Below, piece after piece: positions 1 through 10,673 of a stretch of DNA of 64,000 nucleotides. The number at the start of each line of letters is the position of its first letter. Position 1 is the stretch's first letter. The notes beneath the pieces were generated by a model that was not told the origin of the DNA, did no database searches, and saw only the letters and a program-made list of their open reading frames with translations. The stretch lies in the NCBI GenBank assembly GCA_946800325.1, contig OX326960.1:21815150-21879149 (forward strand), in the 5' to 3' direction. This stretch comes from Luzula sylvatica (taxonomy: Eukaryota > Streptophyta > Magnoliopsida > Poales > Juncaceae). A program made the position numbers and the translations under genes.

Positions 1-2084
1 GAGACATGGCAGAGAGACTCAACTCATACACATGGCGATGTTTACGTTCAGCTACCCCGTTCTGTTCAGGTGTGTAAGGACACGTTGTTTGATGAAGAAT
101 TTGAGGATAGGTCTTGGCAAGAAAGAAAAACTCGCTGCCACCATCGCTTTGTACCCTCTTAATAGTCCTGGAAAATAAATTCTCAACAAGTACTTTAAAT
201 TTAGAAAATGCGAGAGAGACCTCATTCTTAGTTTGGAGAAAATAAATCCAAGAAAACTTGGAATGATCATCAATAAAAGTGACGTAATAACGAAATCCTT
301 CAGAGGAGAGAATGAGAGAGGGTCCCCATACATCAGTATGAATCAAATCAAGAGGATTAGAATATGTAAAAGCATTATTGGAAAAAGGCAATTTATGTGA
401 CTTTGATCGATTACAGTCAGTACAAGAATGAAAAGTTTTATTGGATACTTTGATTTTATTCGAATGAAATAAAAGAGAAAGAACATCATGAGAGGTATGA
501 TATAATCGACTATGCCAAGTGTCTAGAGAGGCTAATTCAGAGACATAGGCAGAGATGGAGGGCGCAGAAGCGAGAGGGCTGGAACAATCCAGTTTATACA
601 AGCCTTCAACTTGATGAGCTTCCATAATAGTGGCTTTGGTTGTTTGATCCTTAAGAAAACAAACACGAGAATGAAATTCAATAAACAGATTGTTATCTTC
701 ACAAAGCTTAGTCACACTAATTAGATTTTTCATGATAGAGGGGACATGAAGAACTGTGTTAAGTGTAACTGAAAGAGGAAGCGAAGAAGAAGAAGAAGAA
801 GAAGAAAGAGTAACGGAACCAGTATGAAGAATAACCAAACCTGTGCCATTACCAATTTTGACCCCTTCAGAACCATTATAAGGAGAGAAGGAACTCAGGC
901 TGTTGATATCGCCGGTGATATGATGTGTTGCTCCCGAATCCAAGAACCACTCGTGCGGAGGTTGGACATAAGGCGAAGGATGGAGTCCAGATTGAGCAAT
1001 GAAGGTTTGAGGAGAAGGCGTGGCAGGTCTTGGAGGAGCTGGAGCAGGGGCTCGAGGAGGAAATTGTGGTTGAAAATTTTGGTTAAACCGTTGATAACAA
1101 CGATCAGCGGTATGGTTATTCTTGAAGCATATCTGACAAGTTGGTTTGTCACCTGAATTTTTGTTCTTGTTCTTTTTAGAGTAATATGGGCGCGGAAATG
1201 GTTGGAAAGATTGAGGTTGTTGAAAACCTGGAAATGATTGCCCAGAATGTTGAGAATAAGCCTGGCTGTAGAACAGTTGGGCTGAGGAAGGAAATTGTTG
1301 TTGAGAGGAAGTAGGCCCAATGATTGGTCCAGGGCCCAATGATTGGTCCAGGGCCCAAAATTGAGTTAGGAGAAGAGGTATTAGGTGTGGAGTGAGAAGA
1401 AGAGGAAGGTCTGTGAGCAAGAAACGCCATTGCAGTGTTAGAAGAAGCTTGTTGCTGATCTAACATGGCTTCATAATTGAGAAGTGCGCCTTGAAGATCC
1501 GAGAAGGTTGGAGCTTGAGTCCGTTCTGCAAGAGCTGCAAGAACAGGGTTGAATTCAGATCCAATACCTGTCATCGTGTACACAAGAAGCTCGCGATCAG
1601 ACACGGGATCGCCAATCGAGCCAAGGAGATCCGCCAGCTGCTTGATCTTGGAGAGAAAGTCAGAGCAGCTTGAGTTGTTGCGTCATTGATTGAGAAGACT
1701 CCGACGTGTCTCAATAGATCTGGCTAAAGAATTAGAAGAAAAGCTGCGTTGAAGACAGGTCCATAGAGCATGAGCGGTTGTATATGTAGCAACTTGTGAC
1801 ATGATCGATTCAGACAAGGAGGAGAACAAGAAAGCCAAGATTAGCTGATCTTGACGCTCCCAATGCTGGAATTTTGGATTTGGGATCTGAATTAAAACCG
1901 AATTGGCGCCCACGGTGGAAAGAATTGGCTCTGGTGGGGCGATGGAGAGATCAAGATGATGAATTAAGCCATGTCCTTTCAGAACCGGAACAATTTGAGA
2001 CTGCCAAATCAGAAAATTAGATTTGTCGAGTCTGATTTGGAAGTTCTGAGAAAAGGTAACTGGTTTATCGTTGATTTCTTCCAT
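1..2084 (-). pseudogene. Copia-1 gag-pol, lightly damaged
   Basis: The frame opens at the ATG at 2084, about 60 bases after the primer-binding site. The N-terminal gag (2084-1686) resembles the retrotransposon gag (UBN2/DUF4219-like) family. An in-frame TGA at 1683-1685 interrupts gag. Further on are a CCHC knuckle (CQIC...H...C, about 1138-1097), the protease motif LDSGATHH (about 945-921), a serine run encoded by a GAA/AGA repeat, the GAG-pre-integrase motif WHSRLYH with a CTDC pair, and an integrase core with HTD, SDGG and VAERK supplying the D, D and E. From about 1310 to base 1 I read an open frame. The change from the gag frame to the pol frame is accounted for by a 19-bp tandem duplication at 1314-1352. 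The visible lesions are therefore one stop and one frameshift. Confidence 0.85.
1314..1352. repeat. 19-bp tandem duplication inside Copia-1 gag
   Basis: The unit CCCAATGATTGGTCCAGGG occurs twice with a 19-bp period. Since 19 is not a multiple of three it shifts the frame. The gag frame (first bases at coordinates equal to 2 mod 3) and the pol frame (1 mod 3) differ by exactly this amount. Confidence 0.85.
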
Positions 2085-2145
2085 TTAGATGAGGAAATAG
2101 AGAATTCTTGTATCAGAAGATTCTTTGAGCGTTTGCTCTTAGTGT

Positions 2146-2159
2146 CGCTCTTGATACCA
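2146..2159 (-). promoter_or_regulatory. Copia-1 tRNA primer-binding site
   Basis: On the minus strand it reads TGGTATCAAGAGCG. The core TGGTATCA is complementary to the 3' end of plant initiator methionine tRNA, the usual Copia primer. It directly abuts an LTR end reading CTTTCA. Confidence 0.85.
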
Positions 2160-2463
2160 TGAAAGAGGTAATTAAGACTTGCTTAAATCAAATTGTATTA
2201 ATTTCTGTACCTCTAAATGACAGATTACAAGGGTATTTATACCCAACACTTAAACGGACTCAATTCTACTTATCGGGTTTTAAACCCAGAGTCCATTATA
2301 ATAATGATCTACTTATGAGCTGTTTTACAATTTGCTACATAACTAAGATCAGATGGCTAAGAATAAACTAGCCGTTAAGATCAGACGCTCCATATTCATC
2401 TCCTTGCTTCTTCTCTTCTGAGCTTAAGATGAAGAACTGTTAATAAGATCAAATAGGAATACA
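2160..2463 (-). repeat. Copia-1 5' LTR (outer edge approximate)
   Basis: The inner LTR edge is set by the primer-binding site. A minus-strand TATAAATA at 2241-2234 lies about 80 bases upstream of that edge, where an LTR promoter should be. The outer edge near 2463 is uncertain. Confidence 0.6.
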
Positions 2464-3221
2464 CCATACCCACTCCTTATCTAGTCTGCGGGTACTTGAC
2501 ACTTAATTGCGGTCGCAACGTTAAGGACATAGTTAGGTTGGTCTGCGAAGCAAGGGTCCACAATGACAAGGGTTCAAGAGCAAAATCAAAGAAGAGTAAG
2601 AAGAAAATCATCATTGTTTGTGCAAGGACGAAAGGCAAAATCACCAAGTCCTAGAACAAATGTATGACATTTAGGGTTTGCGATTCATACCTTCACTAGA
2701 TTAGAGAATAAGTCGAAGATGTCAATGGAGAATAAGGATGAGGAGAAGACCCTGGGAGGCACAACCATGGCTGCAAGGGATGCATCCCTGGATTAGAAAG
2801 AAATAACAGTCGGCTAGCATTTGGTCACTTCTTTTTTTTTTTCGTGGAGAATAGTGGATGCCGCTTCCACCAAGTGAGTAATGGACAAATCTTGTCACAG
2901 TTTCTTGAGAGGAGGGACAAATAGTAAATTTTACACTGTTAGAATGATAAAATAAATTGCATAACTAGATATATACAATATTCATCAAAAATCTTGTGAG
3001 GGGAGGGGAGATGCTATTAAGATCCGTCTCTGATAACTGATGCTATTCTTACAAGTTAATGGAGAGTTAAGAGATATCATTATAATCATAATTTTACTGA
3101 ACACTCCAATATTCTTACTATATTTCTCTATTCTTATTTAACTTTTTTATTTTGCGAAATGAATTTATTTTATTTTAAATTGATGCCAAATGAATATCAA
3201 GTTCACTTATTTGTATCAGGG
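2464..3221. other. No gene seen
   Basis: AT-rich intergenic DNA with short scattered frames only. I recognise no coding, RNA or element signature. Confidence 0.5.
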
Positions 3222-4120
3222 GATTGTCTACACTACATATTTTATGGATTGTTCTAAAACTAAGAAGTTATTCGAAAGTCCATGGGTGCGACTTGGTCTC
3301 TTCAAATAAGCCCGCAAACTTCTTGCACTATATTGGCCCCACTGTAAATTCTAACAAAACCGACCCCGAACCTTGTTGTGATGCCATTGTTGAGCAGAGA
3401 AACGAGATTATAAAGATAATTTAATTAAACCCTAAAAAATTCTTACGATATTATTTTACTATTCAAATATCAAATCTCCAACTAACTATTGGACTCTCAT
3501 TTCACTTTTTATTTGGTAGGATTTTTTGGTGTCTTGATGCAAAACCGAGACAAGATCACCTATTTATACTAGAGCATGAACTACTGGAGAGACTAGATAT
3601 TTTTATGAATTATTCTAAAACTAAGGCTATCAAAATATATTCTAGAGTTATATATATATATTTTCCTTGGAAATTTTACATACATTTTGAACATGTCTAT
3701 AAATTTCTATGAATTATACTGAGAGACTACATATTTTTATGAATGATTCTAGAACTAAGATATTCAAAGTATATTTTAGAGTTATATATTTTCATAGATC
3801 AATTCAGAGATATATATTTTAAGGGGGCTTCTATCATACACCATTTTCCTTATCATACACCCATTTTCAAGGGTATTTGGAGTAATTATCCATTTATGAA
3901 TATTTAAGGTAAGATGTTAAATATATTTATCAATTAATGTTGGACTAAATTGGAATTTTGTTGTTGTTTATTTAAACAAAAATATCCATAAAAGATACAT
4001 TTTATGATACACCCTTTTACTAATATAATTAATTGCGAAAATACCCAAAATACCCTTGTAAAAGGGTGTATGATAGAATTCCCCATATTTTAAACATGTC
4101 TATAAAAAAATATTTTAAAT
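3222..4120. repeat. Diverged tandem repeat of about 135 bp, second copy split by a MITE
   Basis: Copy 1 (about 3587-3715) and copy 2 (3721-3822 continuing at 4085-4115) share the order GACTA, ATATTTTTATGAAT, ATTCTA.AACTAAG, TATATT.TAGAGTTATAT and ACATGTCTATAAA. A partial earlier copy lies at about 3222-3275. The MITE at 3823-4084 interrupts copy 2, so copy 1 serves as a related empty site. Confidence 0.7.
3823..4084. mobile_element. Mutator-type MITE, 262 bp, with 9-bp target duplication
   Basis: The ends are inverted repeats: GGGGGCTTCTATCATACACC on the left and, reverse-complemented, GGGGAATTCTATCATACACC on the right. Both are followed by an AAGGGTATTT box. It is flanked by the perfect 9-bp direct repeat ATATTTTAA (3814-3822 and 4085-4093). 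A 9-bp duplication is typical of Mutator-like elements. It has no coding capacity. Relatives or fragments lie at 20860, 22773, about 28780 and 31745. Confidence 0.85.
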
Positions 4121-4376
4121 TGGGATGAGTTAGCGTTGTTAACTTTAACCGTTGAAAATATATTTTAGAAGAAAATAAGTTGGCATAAATCAAGATGAAT
4201 AAATCAAGATAAGAATTGCAGTTCTGCAAATTATGACATGTATGATTAATCACACATAAAAATTGGATTTTTTTTTTTTTTTGGATATACCAATATGTTG
4301 TTGTTGAAGTAGTTCAAAGTTAGAGTCAATCCACTACATTAATTAATCAAACGGCATTATTCATCATCCATGTCAC

Positions 4377-4384
4377 TATATAAG
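4377..4384 (+). promoter_or_regulatory. TATA box of the chitinase gene
   Basis: TATATAAG lies 65 bases upstream of the chitinase ATG, which leaves room for a transcription start and a leader of about 35 bases. Confidence 0.75.
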
Positions 4385-4448
4385 CACACCTCCTTCCTCA
4401 TACTACCATCACCACATAATTCTTTCTTCTCCATTCCCATCAATAACC

Positions 4449-5563
4449 ATGAAGCTCTTACTCATAACCATCTTGTCCTTGGCTATCTCCTTTATCTCCA
4501 CTCAAGCCCAACAATGTGGGACTCAGGCTGGCGGTGCTGCGTGTGCAAATAACCTTTGTTGCAGCCAGTACGGCTACTGCGGCTCCACGCCTGACTATTG
4601 TGGAGTCGGTTGCCAAAGCCAATGTAAAACCGGAGCAGGCGCCAACGCTGGAGTAAGCGAAGCTGCTGATGTAAGCAGTGGTGTGTCGTCCATTGTTAGT
4701 TCGGCCCTATTCGATCAAATGCTTAAACATAGAAACGAGGCTTCTTGTCGCGGCCATGGTTTTTACACATACAATGCTTTCATCGCTGCTGCGAATTCGT
4801 TTCAGGGTTTCGGAACAACCGGGACTCTCGAGACTCGGAAACGTGAGATCGCGGCTTTCCTTGCCCAAACGTCGCACGAAACCACCGGTATTCATTGAAT
4901 AAAATATATACAGCTAATTTGTTTGATAATTACTAAGTTAATAACTATTATTATAGGTGGTTGGCCAAGTGCACCGGATGGGCAATTCGCATGGGGATAT
5001 TGTTTTGTCGAAGAAAACGGAGCAGCATCGGATTACTGCGTTAGGAACTCGCAATATCCATGCGCCCCCGGCAAGAAGTACCACGGACGCGGACCTATTC
5101 AAATCTCATAGTATGATTTTGTAGATTCAAAATACCATTATGTAATAGAACTTAGAACATATAAATTTATAATAATAAAATTCTTGTTTTTCTCAGCAAC
5201 TACAATTATGGTCAGGCTGGTAAAGCAATAGGACAGGACTTGCTAAACAATCCAGATTTAGTCGCTACAGACGCAACCATCTCGTTTAAGACCGCGTTAT
5301 GGTTTTGGATGACTCCTCAGTCTCCTAAACCATCTTCCCACGCCGTAATCACCGGACAGTGGACCCCATCGGCAGCAGATCAGGCTGCCGGTCGAAAGCC
5401 CGGATTTGGAGTCATCACTGATATAATTAACGGAGGGGTTGAGTGTGGTAAAGGTCCTAATGCCGCCGTTGCGGATCGAATCGGGTTTTACAAGAGATAT
5501 TGTGACATATTGGGGGTTAGCTATGGACCCAACTTGGACTGCTACACTATGAGGCCCTTCTAA
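4449..5563 (+). CDS. Class I chitinase (GH19) with hevein domain, three exons
   Basis: Endochitinase that cleaves beta-1,4-N-acetylglucosamine chains of fungal walls, a defence (PR-3) role by family. Exons are 4449-4887, 4957-5110 and 5197-5563, with GT-AG introns of 69 and 86 bp. The spliced product is 319 aa. Residues 1-20 form a signal peptide. Residues 21-59 are a hevein chitin-binding domain with all eight cysteines (23, 32, 37, 38, 44, 51, 55, 59) and aromatic Y41, Y43 and Y50. A short Ala/Gly/Ser-rich linker leads to the GH19 domain. Catalytic glutamates are E144 (HETTGG, joined across intron 1) and E166 (GYCFVEE), 22 residues apart as in barley chitinase. The introns fall after HETT(G) and inside QISY, the usual class I positions. 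The protein ends at RPF with no C-terminal vacuolar extension, so secretion to the apoplast is inferred. The gene looks intact. Confidence 0.95.
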
Positions 5564-5587
5564 TGAACTTTGGAGTTCATTGAAGTT

Positions 5588-5613
5588 AATAAACTCTTTG
5601 TTAGTTAAATAAA
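5588..5613 (+). terminator. Polyadenylation signals of the chitinase gene
   Basis: Two AATAAA hexamers (5588-5593 and 5608-5613) lie 25 and 45 bases past the stop codon. Which one is used cannot be told from sequence. Confidence 0.6.
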
Positions 5614-5987
5614 TGAATGTGGTATTGTGGTGAATAAGAGATGATCTTTCTGAAATATATATGTAACAGATAATAACTCGTGTGACTTGGTTCCCAACTA
5701 AATTGAACGAGTAACTAAATCTCAAATAAACGAGAAAATTACCTTCAAATTACTAAAAAATGATTTAAATCATAGTACAATACTGGATACAATTAGAATT
5801 AAAAATCAAATTCCTACATTTGTAGCAATCTACGACAATACTAGCTCACGTAGTTTCGCCTGTATCCTAACATGCATTAGTAGAATTTGCAAGAAAGATA
5901 TTTAAGCCCTCCGTGATTCTCCTAACGAGTTGACGAATGCAAATACACCGAGAACAATGCATATAACATATAAGAACGGTGGCAATG
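5614..5987. other. Chitinase downstream flank, no gene
   Basis: AT-rich DNA between the chitinase 3' end and the truncated end of LINE-1. Nothing else recognised. Confidence 0.5.
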
Positions 5988-8158
5988 TTAATTAGATGGT
6001 TTTTTAAAATGTAGAGGTAAACCTAAATATTTTATAGATAAAGTCCCAATTTTACAATTTAATTCTCTTGAAATATTGTCTATGATGTCATTAGTTATAT
6101 TTAATCCAATAATATCTGATTTATTGAAATTCATTTTTAAACCTGATTCTTGTCCAAATAAGTTTAATATATATTTTATTCTTTTAATATTTATTAAATC
6201 TGGTTTTAAGAATAATATTGAATCATAAGCATAAAATAAACTAGTGTAAATATTATTAATTGGTCTTATTATAAAAAAAATTTCACTTAAATCCTCTAAT
6301 AATTGATAATACATCCATTACCAATAGAAATAAGTATGTAGACAAATGATCTCCTTGTCTTAAATCCCTTTTTAAATGCATATATTTTCCAGAAATTCCA
6401 TTCAATATCACTTTTGTAGTTCCTGGAAGAACTGAATTCTTTATCCAATTTATAAAATTTATGCCAAAACCCCTTGCTTTTAGAATTTGTAATAAGAATT
6501 CCCAAGATACACTATCAAAAGCTTTATGTATGTCAAGTTTAAGTATTATCAAAGGTATTTTATTTCTATTTGCCAAACATAGAAATTCTCTAGCATATAC
6601 ATAATTTTCTGCAATATTTCTCCCGTTTAAAAAACCAAGTTGATTTTTTGAAATCATTAAGTTAATATGTGGTGATAATCTGTTAGATAATATTTTAGAA
6701 AAAATTCTTTGTATGCTAGATATTAAACTTATAGGTCTAAAATCTTTGGGTTCAATAGCATTTTCTTTCTTAGGTATAAGTGTTATATAAGATGAATTAA
6801 ATTGATCTAGTCCACTCTTTGCATTACTGTTAAGTAAATCTAGAATTTATTCTTTTAAAATTTCCCAATTATATTTAAAAAAATTCTTCAATATATCCAT
6901 CTGGTCCAGGACTCTTATTATTTTTCAATGTTTTAATTGAATCATTTAATTCACTCATATTAAAATTATTTTTTAAGTGTGATAATTCCATTTTATTATT
7001 TTCATATATTTTAGTTAAATTAATATTTCCAAATTCCTTATTATTTTCTGGTTTTTTACCCTTCAAGTCTCTATGAAATGAAAATAATAAATTTGCTTTA
7101 TTCTTATGATCTTTAAATTCATTCCATTGTTTATTTTTTAATATTGATATCATATTGTTAGATTTTTTAATTGATGCATGTATATGAAAGAAATGTGTAT
7201 TTGCATCTCCTTCCTTAATCCAGTTAAATTTTGATCTTTGTTTCCAATATATTTTATTAATCATTAATAAAGTTTCATATCTTAATTTAGCTTGTAATTT
7301 AATCCATTTTCTGCATTTATTAACTCTCTAATATCAGCTATTTTATCTGACCAATCAATTATCTTTTTGCAATTATTTAGTTGTATATTATATTTTGATT
7401 GCATTGTTTTATTTAAATCCTTTAAATTTTTCCCAAGGTCCTGTAATTTATTAAAATAATAATTTATTTTTACTGCTTTATTGTTATTAATGTGTGTTTC
7501 AATCAATTATTTAAATTCATTCATTTTAAGCCATTTAGTTTCAAATCTGAATTCATTAAATATAGGATAATTAGTGTTTGCTTCATATAGTATAGGTATG
7601 TGATCTGAACATGTATTAATTCTTAAATTTGCATTATCTATAAAATCCTTAAATTCTTTTGTTCCTGCATGTAATTTATTATGTCCACTTCTTTCTTGAA
7701 GGTGTAATGTTAAATTAAAATCTCCTAATAATATCCATGGTAACTTATTATTAGCACTTAATATATTTAACTCATTTATAAAATCTAGTTTATATATTTT
7801 TTTTATTAGGACCATATATGCCAGTAAGTAATATATTATTTCCATCCCAATTAGATTGTAATATTATTGAAATAGGATACTTTAATGTATTACATGAAAT
7901 TAGTTTGAAAAGTTTTGAATTCCAAGATATTAGAATTCCTCCTGATGCTCCATTTGATTTTAAGTATTCGAAATTATTTAATATATTTCCACAACATTCT
8001 TTATTAATGTTATTATCTATTATTTGCATTTTAGTCTCTTGTAAGCAACAAATGTCCACATGTTCATCTAAAATAGTTTTATTAACAATAATTTTTTTAT
8101 GATCTGCATTTAATCCTCTAACATTCCAAGATAATATTCTTAATTTTTTATAATTCAT
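5988..8158 (-). pseudogene. LINE-1 ORF2: endonuclease and reverse transcriptase, inactivated
   Basis: The start at 8158 gives MNYKKLRILSWNVRGLN, the usual beginning of an APE-type endonuclease, followed by CCLQETK, YGPN, LLGDFN and SDHIPI. A stretch between the GDFN and SDHIPI motifs is shortened. RT motifs follow: SPGPDGY (about 6900), LKLDIHKAFDSVSWEF (about 6520), RQGD (about 6360) and YAYDS in place of YADDS (about 6215). The YADD change removes a catalytic aspartate. The frame is broken into at least six pieces by frameshifts and stops. Confidence 0.85.
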
Positions 8159-8193
8159 ATATATTATTTAATCTTCCTTGAATGAGCAAGTAC

Positions 8194-10148
8194 TTAAGTA
8201 CAATGCTCATCAACTAAACTATTTATTGTTTCATTTATATTATCTGTGATATCTATTCCAATGGATATTAAAATTTCTATTATTTCATCTTTATTGTTTA
8301 TGTCTTTTATATTTTCCATATTAATTTCTTTTAGTTCAATATTATTAGTTTTATTTTTTTATCTTTTAGTCCTTTCTTTCTGAATTTCTTTATACTTCAC
8401 TAGTTGGGCTTTTTCCCCTGGAGAGGAATAATGGCCACTTTGTTCAGTTAATAACCTAGAACTTATTCTTTGCTCCTCTATTTTTAATGTTTTATTATTT
8501 GTTTTAACTTTATTAATCTTAATGTTTTGGTTATATGTCTGTATTGGAGACTCAATTGGATCTTTCAATTCTTCTGAATTGGAGACCATACTATTAAAGG
8601 TAATATTTTTAGAAATATTATTTTCACCTTTAAAATATTCATTAATTTTTCTTTGATTTTTTATAGGGAATCTGATTTGTTGAACTGGAGATGAGTGTAC
8701 TAGTGAAGATCTAGCAGGAACCTTATTGAATTTCAACTTGTTAGATCCCTTTTGTTGGTGTTGTGGGCTCATCAGTAATTAAGAATTGATTAACTGGTTG
8801 TTCTTCATAAATATTGGAATCATAGATTATCAATTGTTGTGATTCACTATTATTTTGTGCAGCCTTATCTATTTTTAAATCACAAACAGATTTGATCACT
8901 GTTTGTGATTTGGGTGATTTTATTGGCATAATTGCTAGTCCCTGGGAAGTGATTGAGATTACAATTGAATTGGAATACTTATGGAAACTGGTATGCTTAT
9001 ATATATATTTGATGATACATGAAATGAGGATTGATTGGGAAGAAAGATTTCCCTTATAAATTGAAGATTGATTTGTTTACTGCCTTGTGGATAAATAATT
9101 TGTGTGAGATTAAGTGCTCCCATTGGCCCAGTGATTTTCTATTCAGAGGGTATGAATTCCATATTTGCAATGATGATGTCCTTTTCAGAGGATATGTAAT
9201 TTATAACACATAAATTAGGGTTTATCTTCTTAACCCTCCAACATGTTAAAATTTTCTTATTTTTTTGCCAGATTTTAACTATTTTTATTTTATTTATAGT
9301 TTGAATGTTTTTAACTGGAAATTTATCCTTTATATGTTTTTTATGCTTGTCTCCTTCTTCTGTTCTGTGAAATTTTTTATCATTTAGTTTTTGAAATTGT
9401 TTAATGTTTTTAATTTCCACTTTTGTTTTGAGATGTTTTTTATGTTTTTCCCTTCCTCTACTCTTTTATGCTCTATGATGTTATCTGAGAGTTTATGAAT
9501 ACTTTTTGATGTACTTGCATTTTGGATAATTTCCTTAATGATTAGAATGTTTGTTTGATTATCATCTATGACTTTGATAGATTTTGGAATTTTTGCATAT
9601 TGTGTACAATTAACTGAAAGCTTTAAGTGAGATATAATATATATTGGCATATAAGATCCAACTGGAATTATTGTTCCTATTGGCTCCATAATTTTCGTAA
9701 GATCAATTGGATTTCAAAGCTTTTCAGGTAATTTCTCTATAATTATGTCTTTTGTATATATTTCACTAGAACTCTTTTTGTTCAAATTAACTGTTATTTG
9801 ATCATGTATACTGTTATTAATATTATCATTATTGAAATTAATATTCTTATTTTTGAATTTCAGGTTATTGTTTTCATTGATATGAGCAACTTGAAAATTA
9901 GGTATTAATTATTTTTCCTTATTTAGTTTTGTATAACAGTTTCTTTATATATGCTCAATTTTAAAACATCTTAAACATTTAATTGGTTCTCTACACTGGA
10001 ATCTGACATGAGTGGTTGATAAACATCTGTAACATTTTCTTTGATTGATACTATTAGGCTTATTAAAAGATTTTTTTCGAGATACTAATTCCCAGTTATT
10101 TTCATGATTGAGGTTATTTTTCAGGGTTTGCGCGTAAGACTCAATCAT
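8194..10148 (-). pseudogene. LINE-1 ORF1: nucleic-acid-binding protein, broken
   Basis: It begins at 10148 with MIESYAQTLKNN and within 70 residues has a zinc knuckle (CYRCLSTTHVRFQC) and the start of a second one (CLRC). Lys/Asn/Ile-rich pieces follow at 9689-9384, 9420-9139, 8929-8741 and 8772-8359, and a last piece ends at a TAA at 8194-8196. By family, ORF1 binds LINE RNA in the ribonucleoprotein. The N-terminus closely matches the ORF1 fragment at 22515 in LINE-2. Confidence 0.75.
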
Positions 10149-10552
10149 GGTAAAGTAAATGAGAGAGAGAGACTTAGCTTATTACTGGAGAGCTTGGCTT
10201 CATGTTCCTTACTTAGATCGAATGCAGCTTATTGTCCTTACAAATCTCTTACTCCTTTCAACACTTCTTGTTTCTCTTTATTCTTCTTGTTGTAATTGAG
10301 CTTGATCCTGACTTATAACCCAAAAAAGTTGAAGAGCTTAGCCCCTTTCAACAAGGGGCCTCTATACTCTTTTTCCTTATTAAGGCATTGTCAGTGTTTG
10401 TGTTCGATTAGTTTGATTGAATTAGGAAGGTTAATCACCAGAGAGGCAATTATCGTAGCCACCAGTTACCAGAGATACGCCTCAAAATCGATTAATTACT
10501 GTCCTAGGCAGTTGTATAACCACCTAGAGCAGTTAGAGAGCTGCCTGAGAGT

Positions 10553-10673
10553 GTTTCTCTGAAACTAGATCGTCTTCTTTATTAATCTTAAATCGCTTCT
10601 CACACAATTTTTTGTTTCTCTGAAACTAGATCGTCTTCTTTATTAATCTTGAATCGCTTCTCACACAATTTTT
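10553..10673. repeat. 61-bp tandem duplication at the LINE-1 leader
   Basis: Two near-identical 61-base copies begin with GTTTCTCTGAAACTAGATCG at 10553 and 10614. They differ at about one base plus the end. They lie at the 5' edge of the LINE-1 leader and could be promoter monomers. Confidence 0.85.

Larger units (their letters stand above)
1..2463 (-). mobile_element. Copia-1: 5' part of a Ty1/copia LTR retrotransposon, cut by the left window edge
   Basis: Read on the minus strand, the order is LTR, primer-binding site, gag, CCHC knuckle, aspartic protease, GAG-pre-integrase and integrase core. Protease and integrase upstream of any RT is the Copia order. RT, RNase H and the other LTR must lie left of base 1. 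The outer LTR edge near 2463 is only a guess from a terminal TG/CA, because no second LTR is available for comparison. Confidence 0.9.
5988..10673 (-). mobile_element. LINE-1: L1-type non-LTR retrotransposon, decayed, 3' part missing
   Basis: On the minus strand it has a 5' leader (about 10673-10149), ORF1 (10148-8194), a 35-base spacer and ORF2 (8158 to about 5996). ORF2 stops at the motif HFKKPS, just after the RT core, so the thumb, connection and zf-RVT regions and the poly(A) are absent. The related LINE-2 frame at 25500 continues past the same point. LINEs are normally shortened at the 5' end, so this 3' loss suggests a later deletion or rearrangement. Confidence 0.85.

Noticed and set aside
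895..1320. 141-codon minus-strand frame in Copia-1
   Set aside because: It is out of frame with the zinc knuckle and protease, which read in the neighbouring frame.
5297..5725. 142-codon frame antisense to chitinase exon 3
   Set aside because: It is a shadow of the conserved chitinase coding exon.
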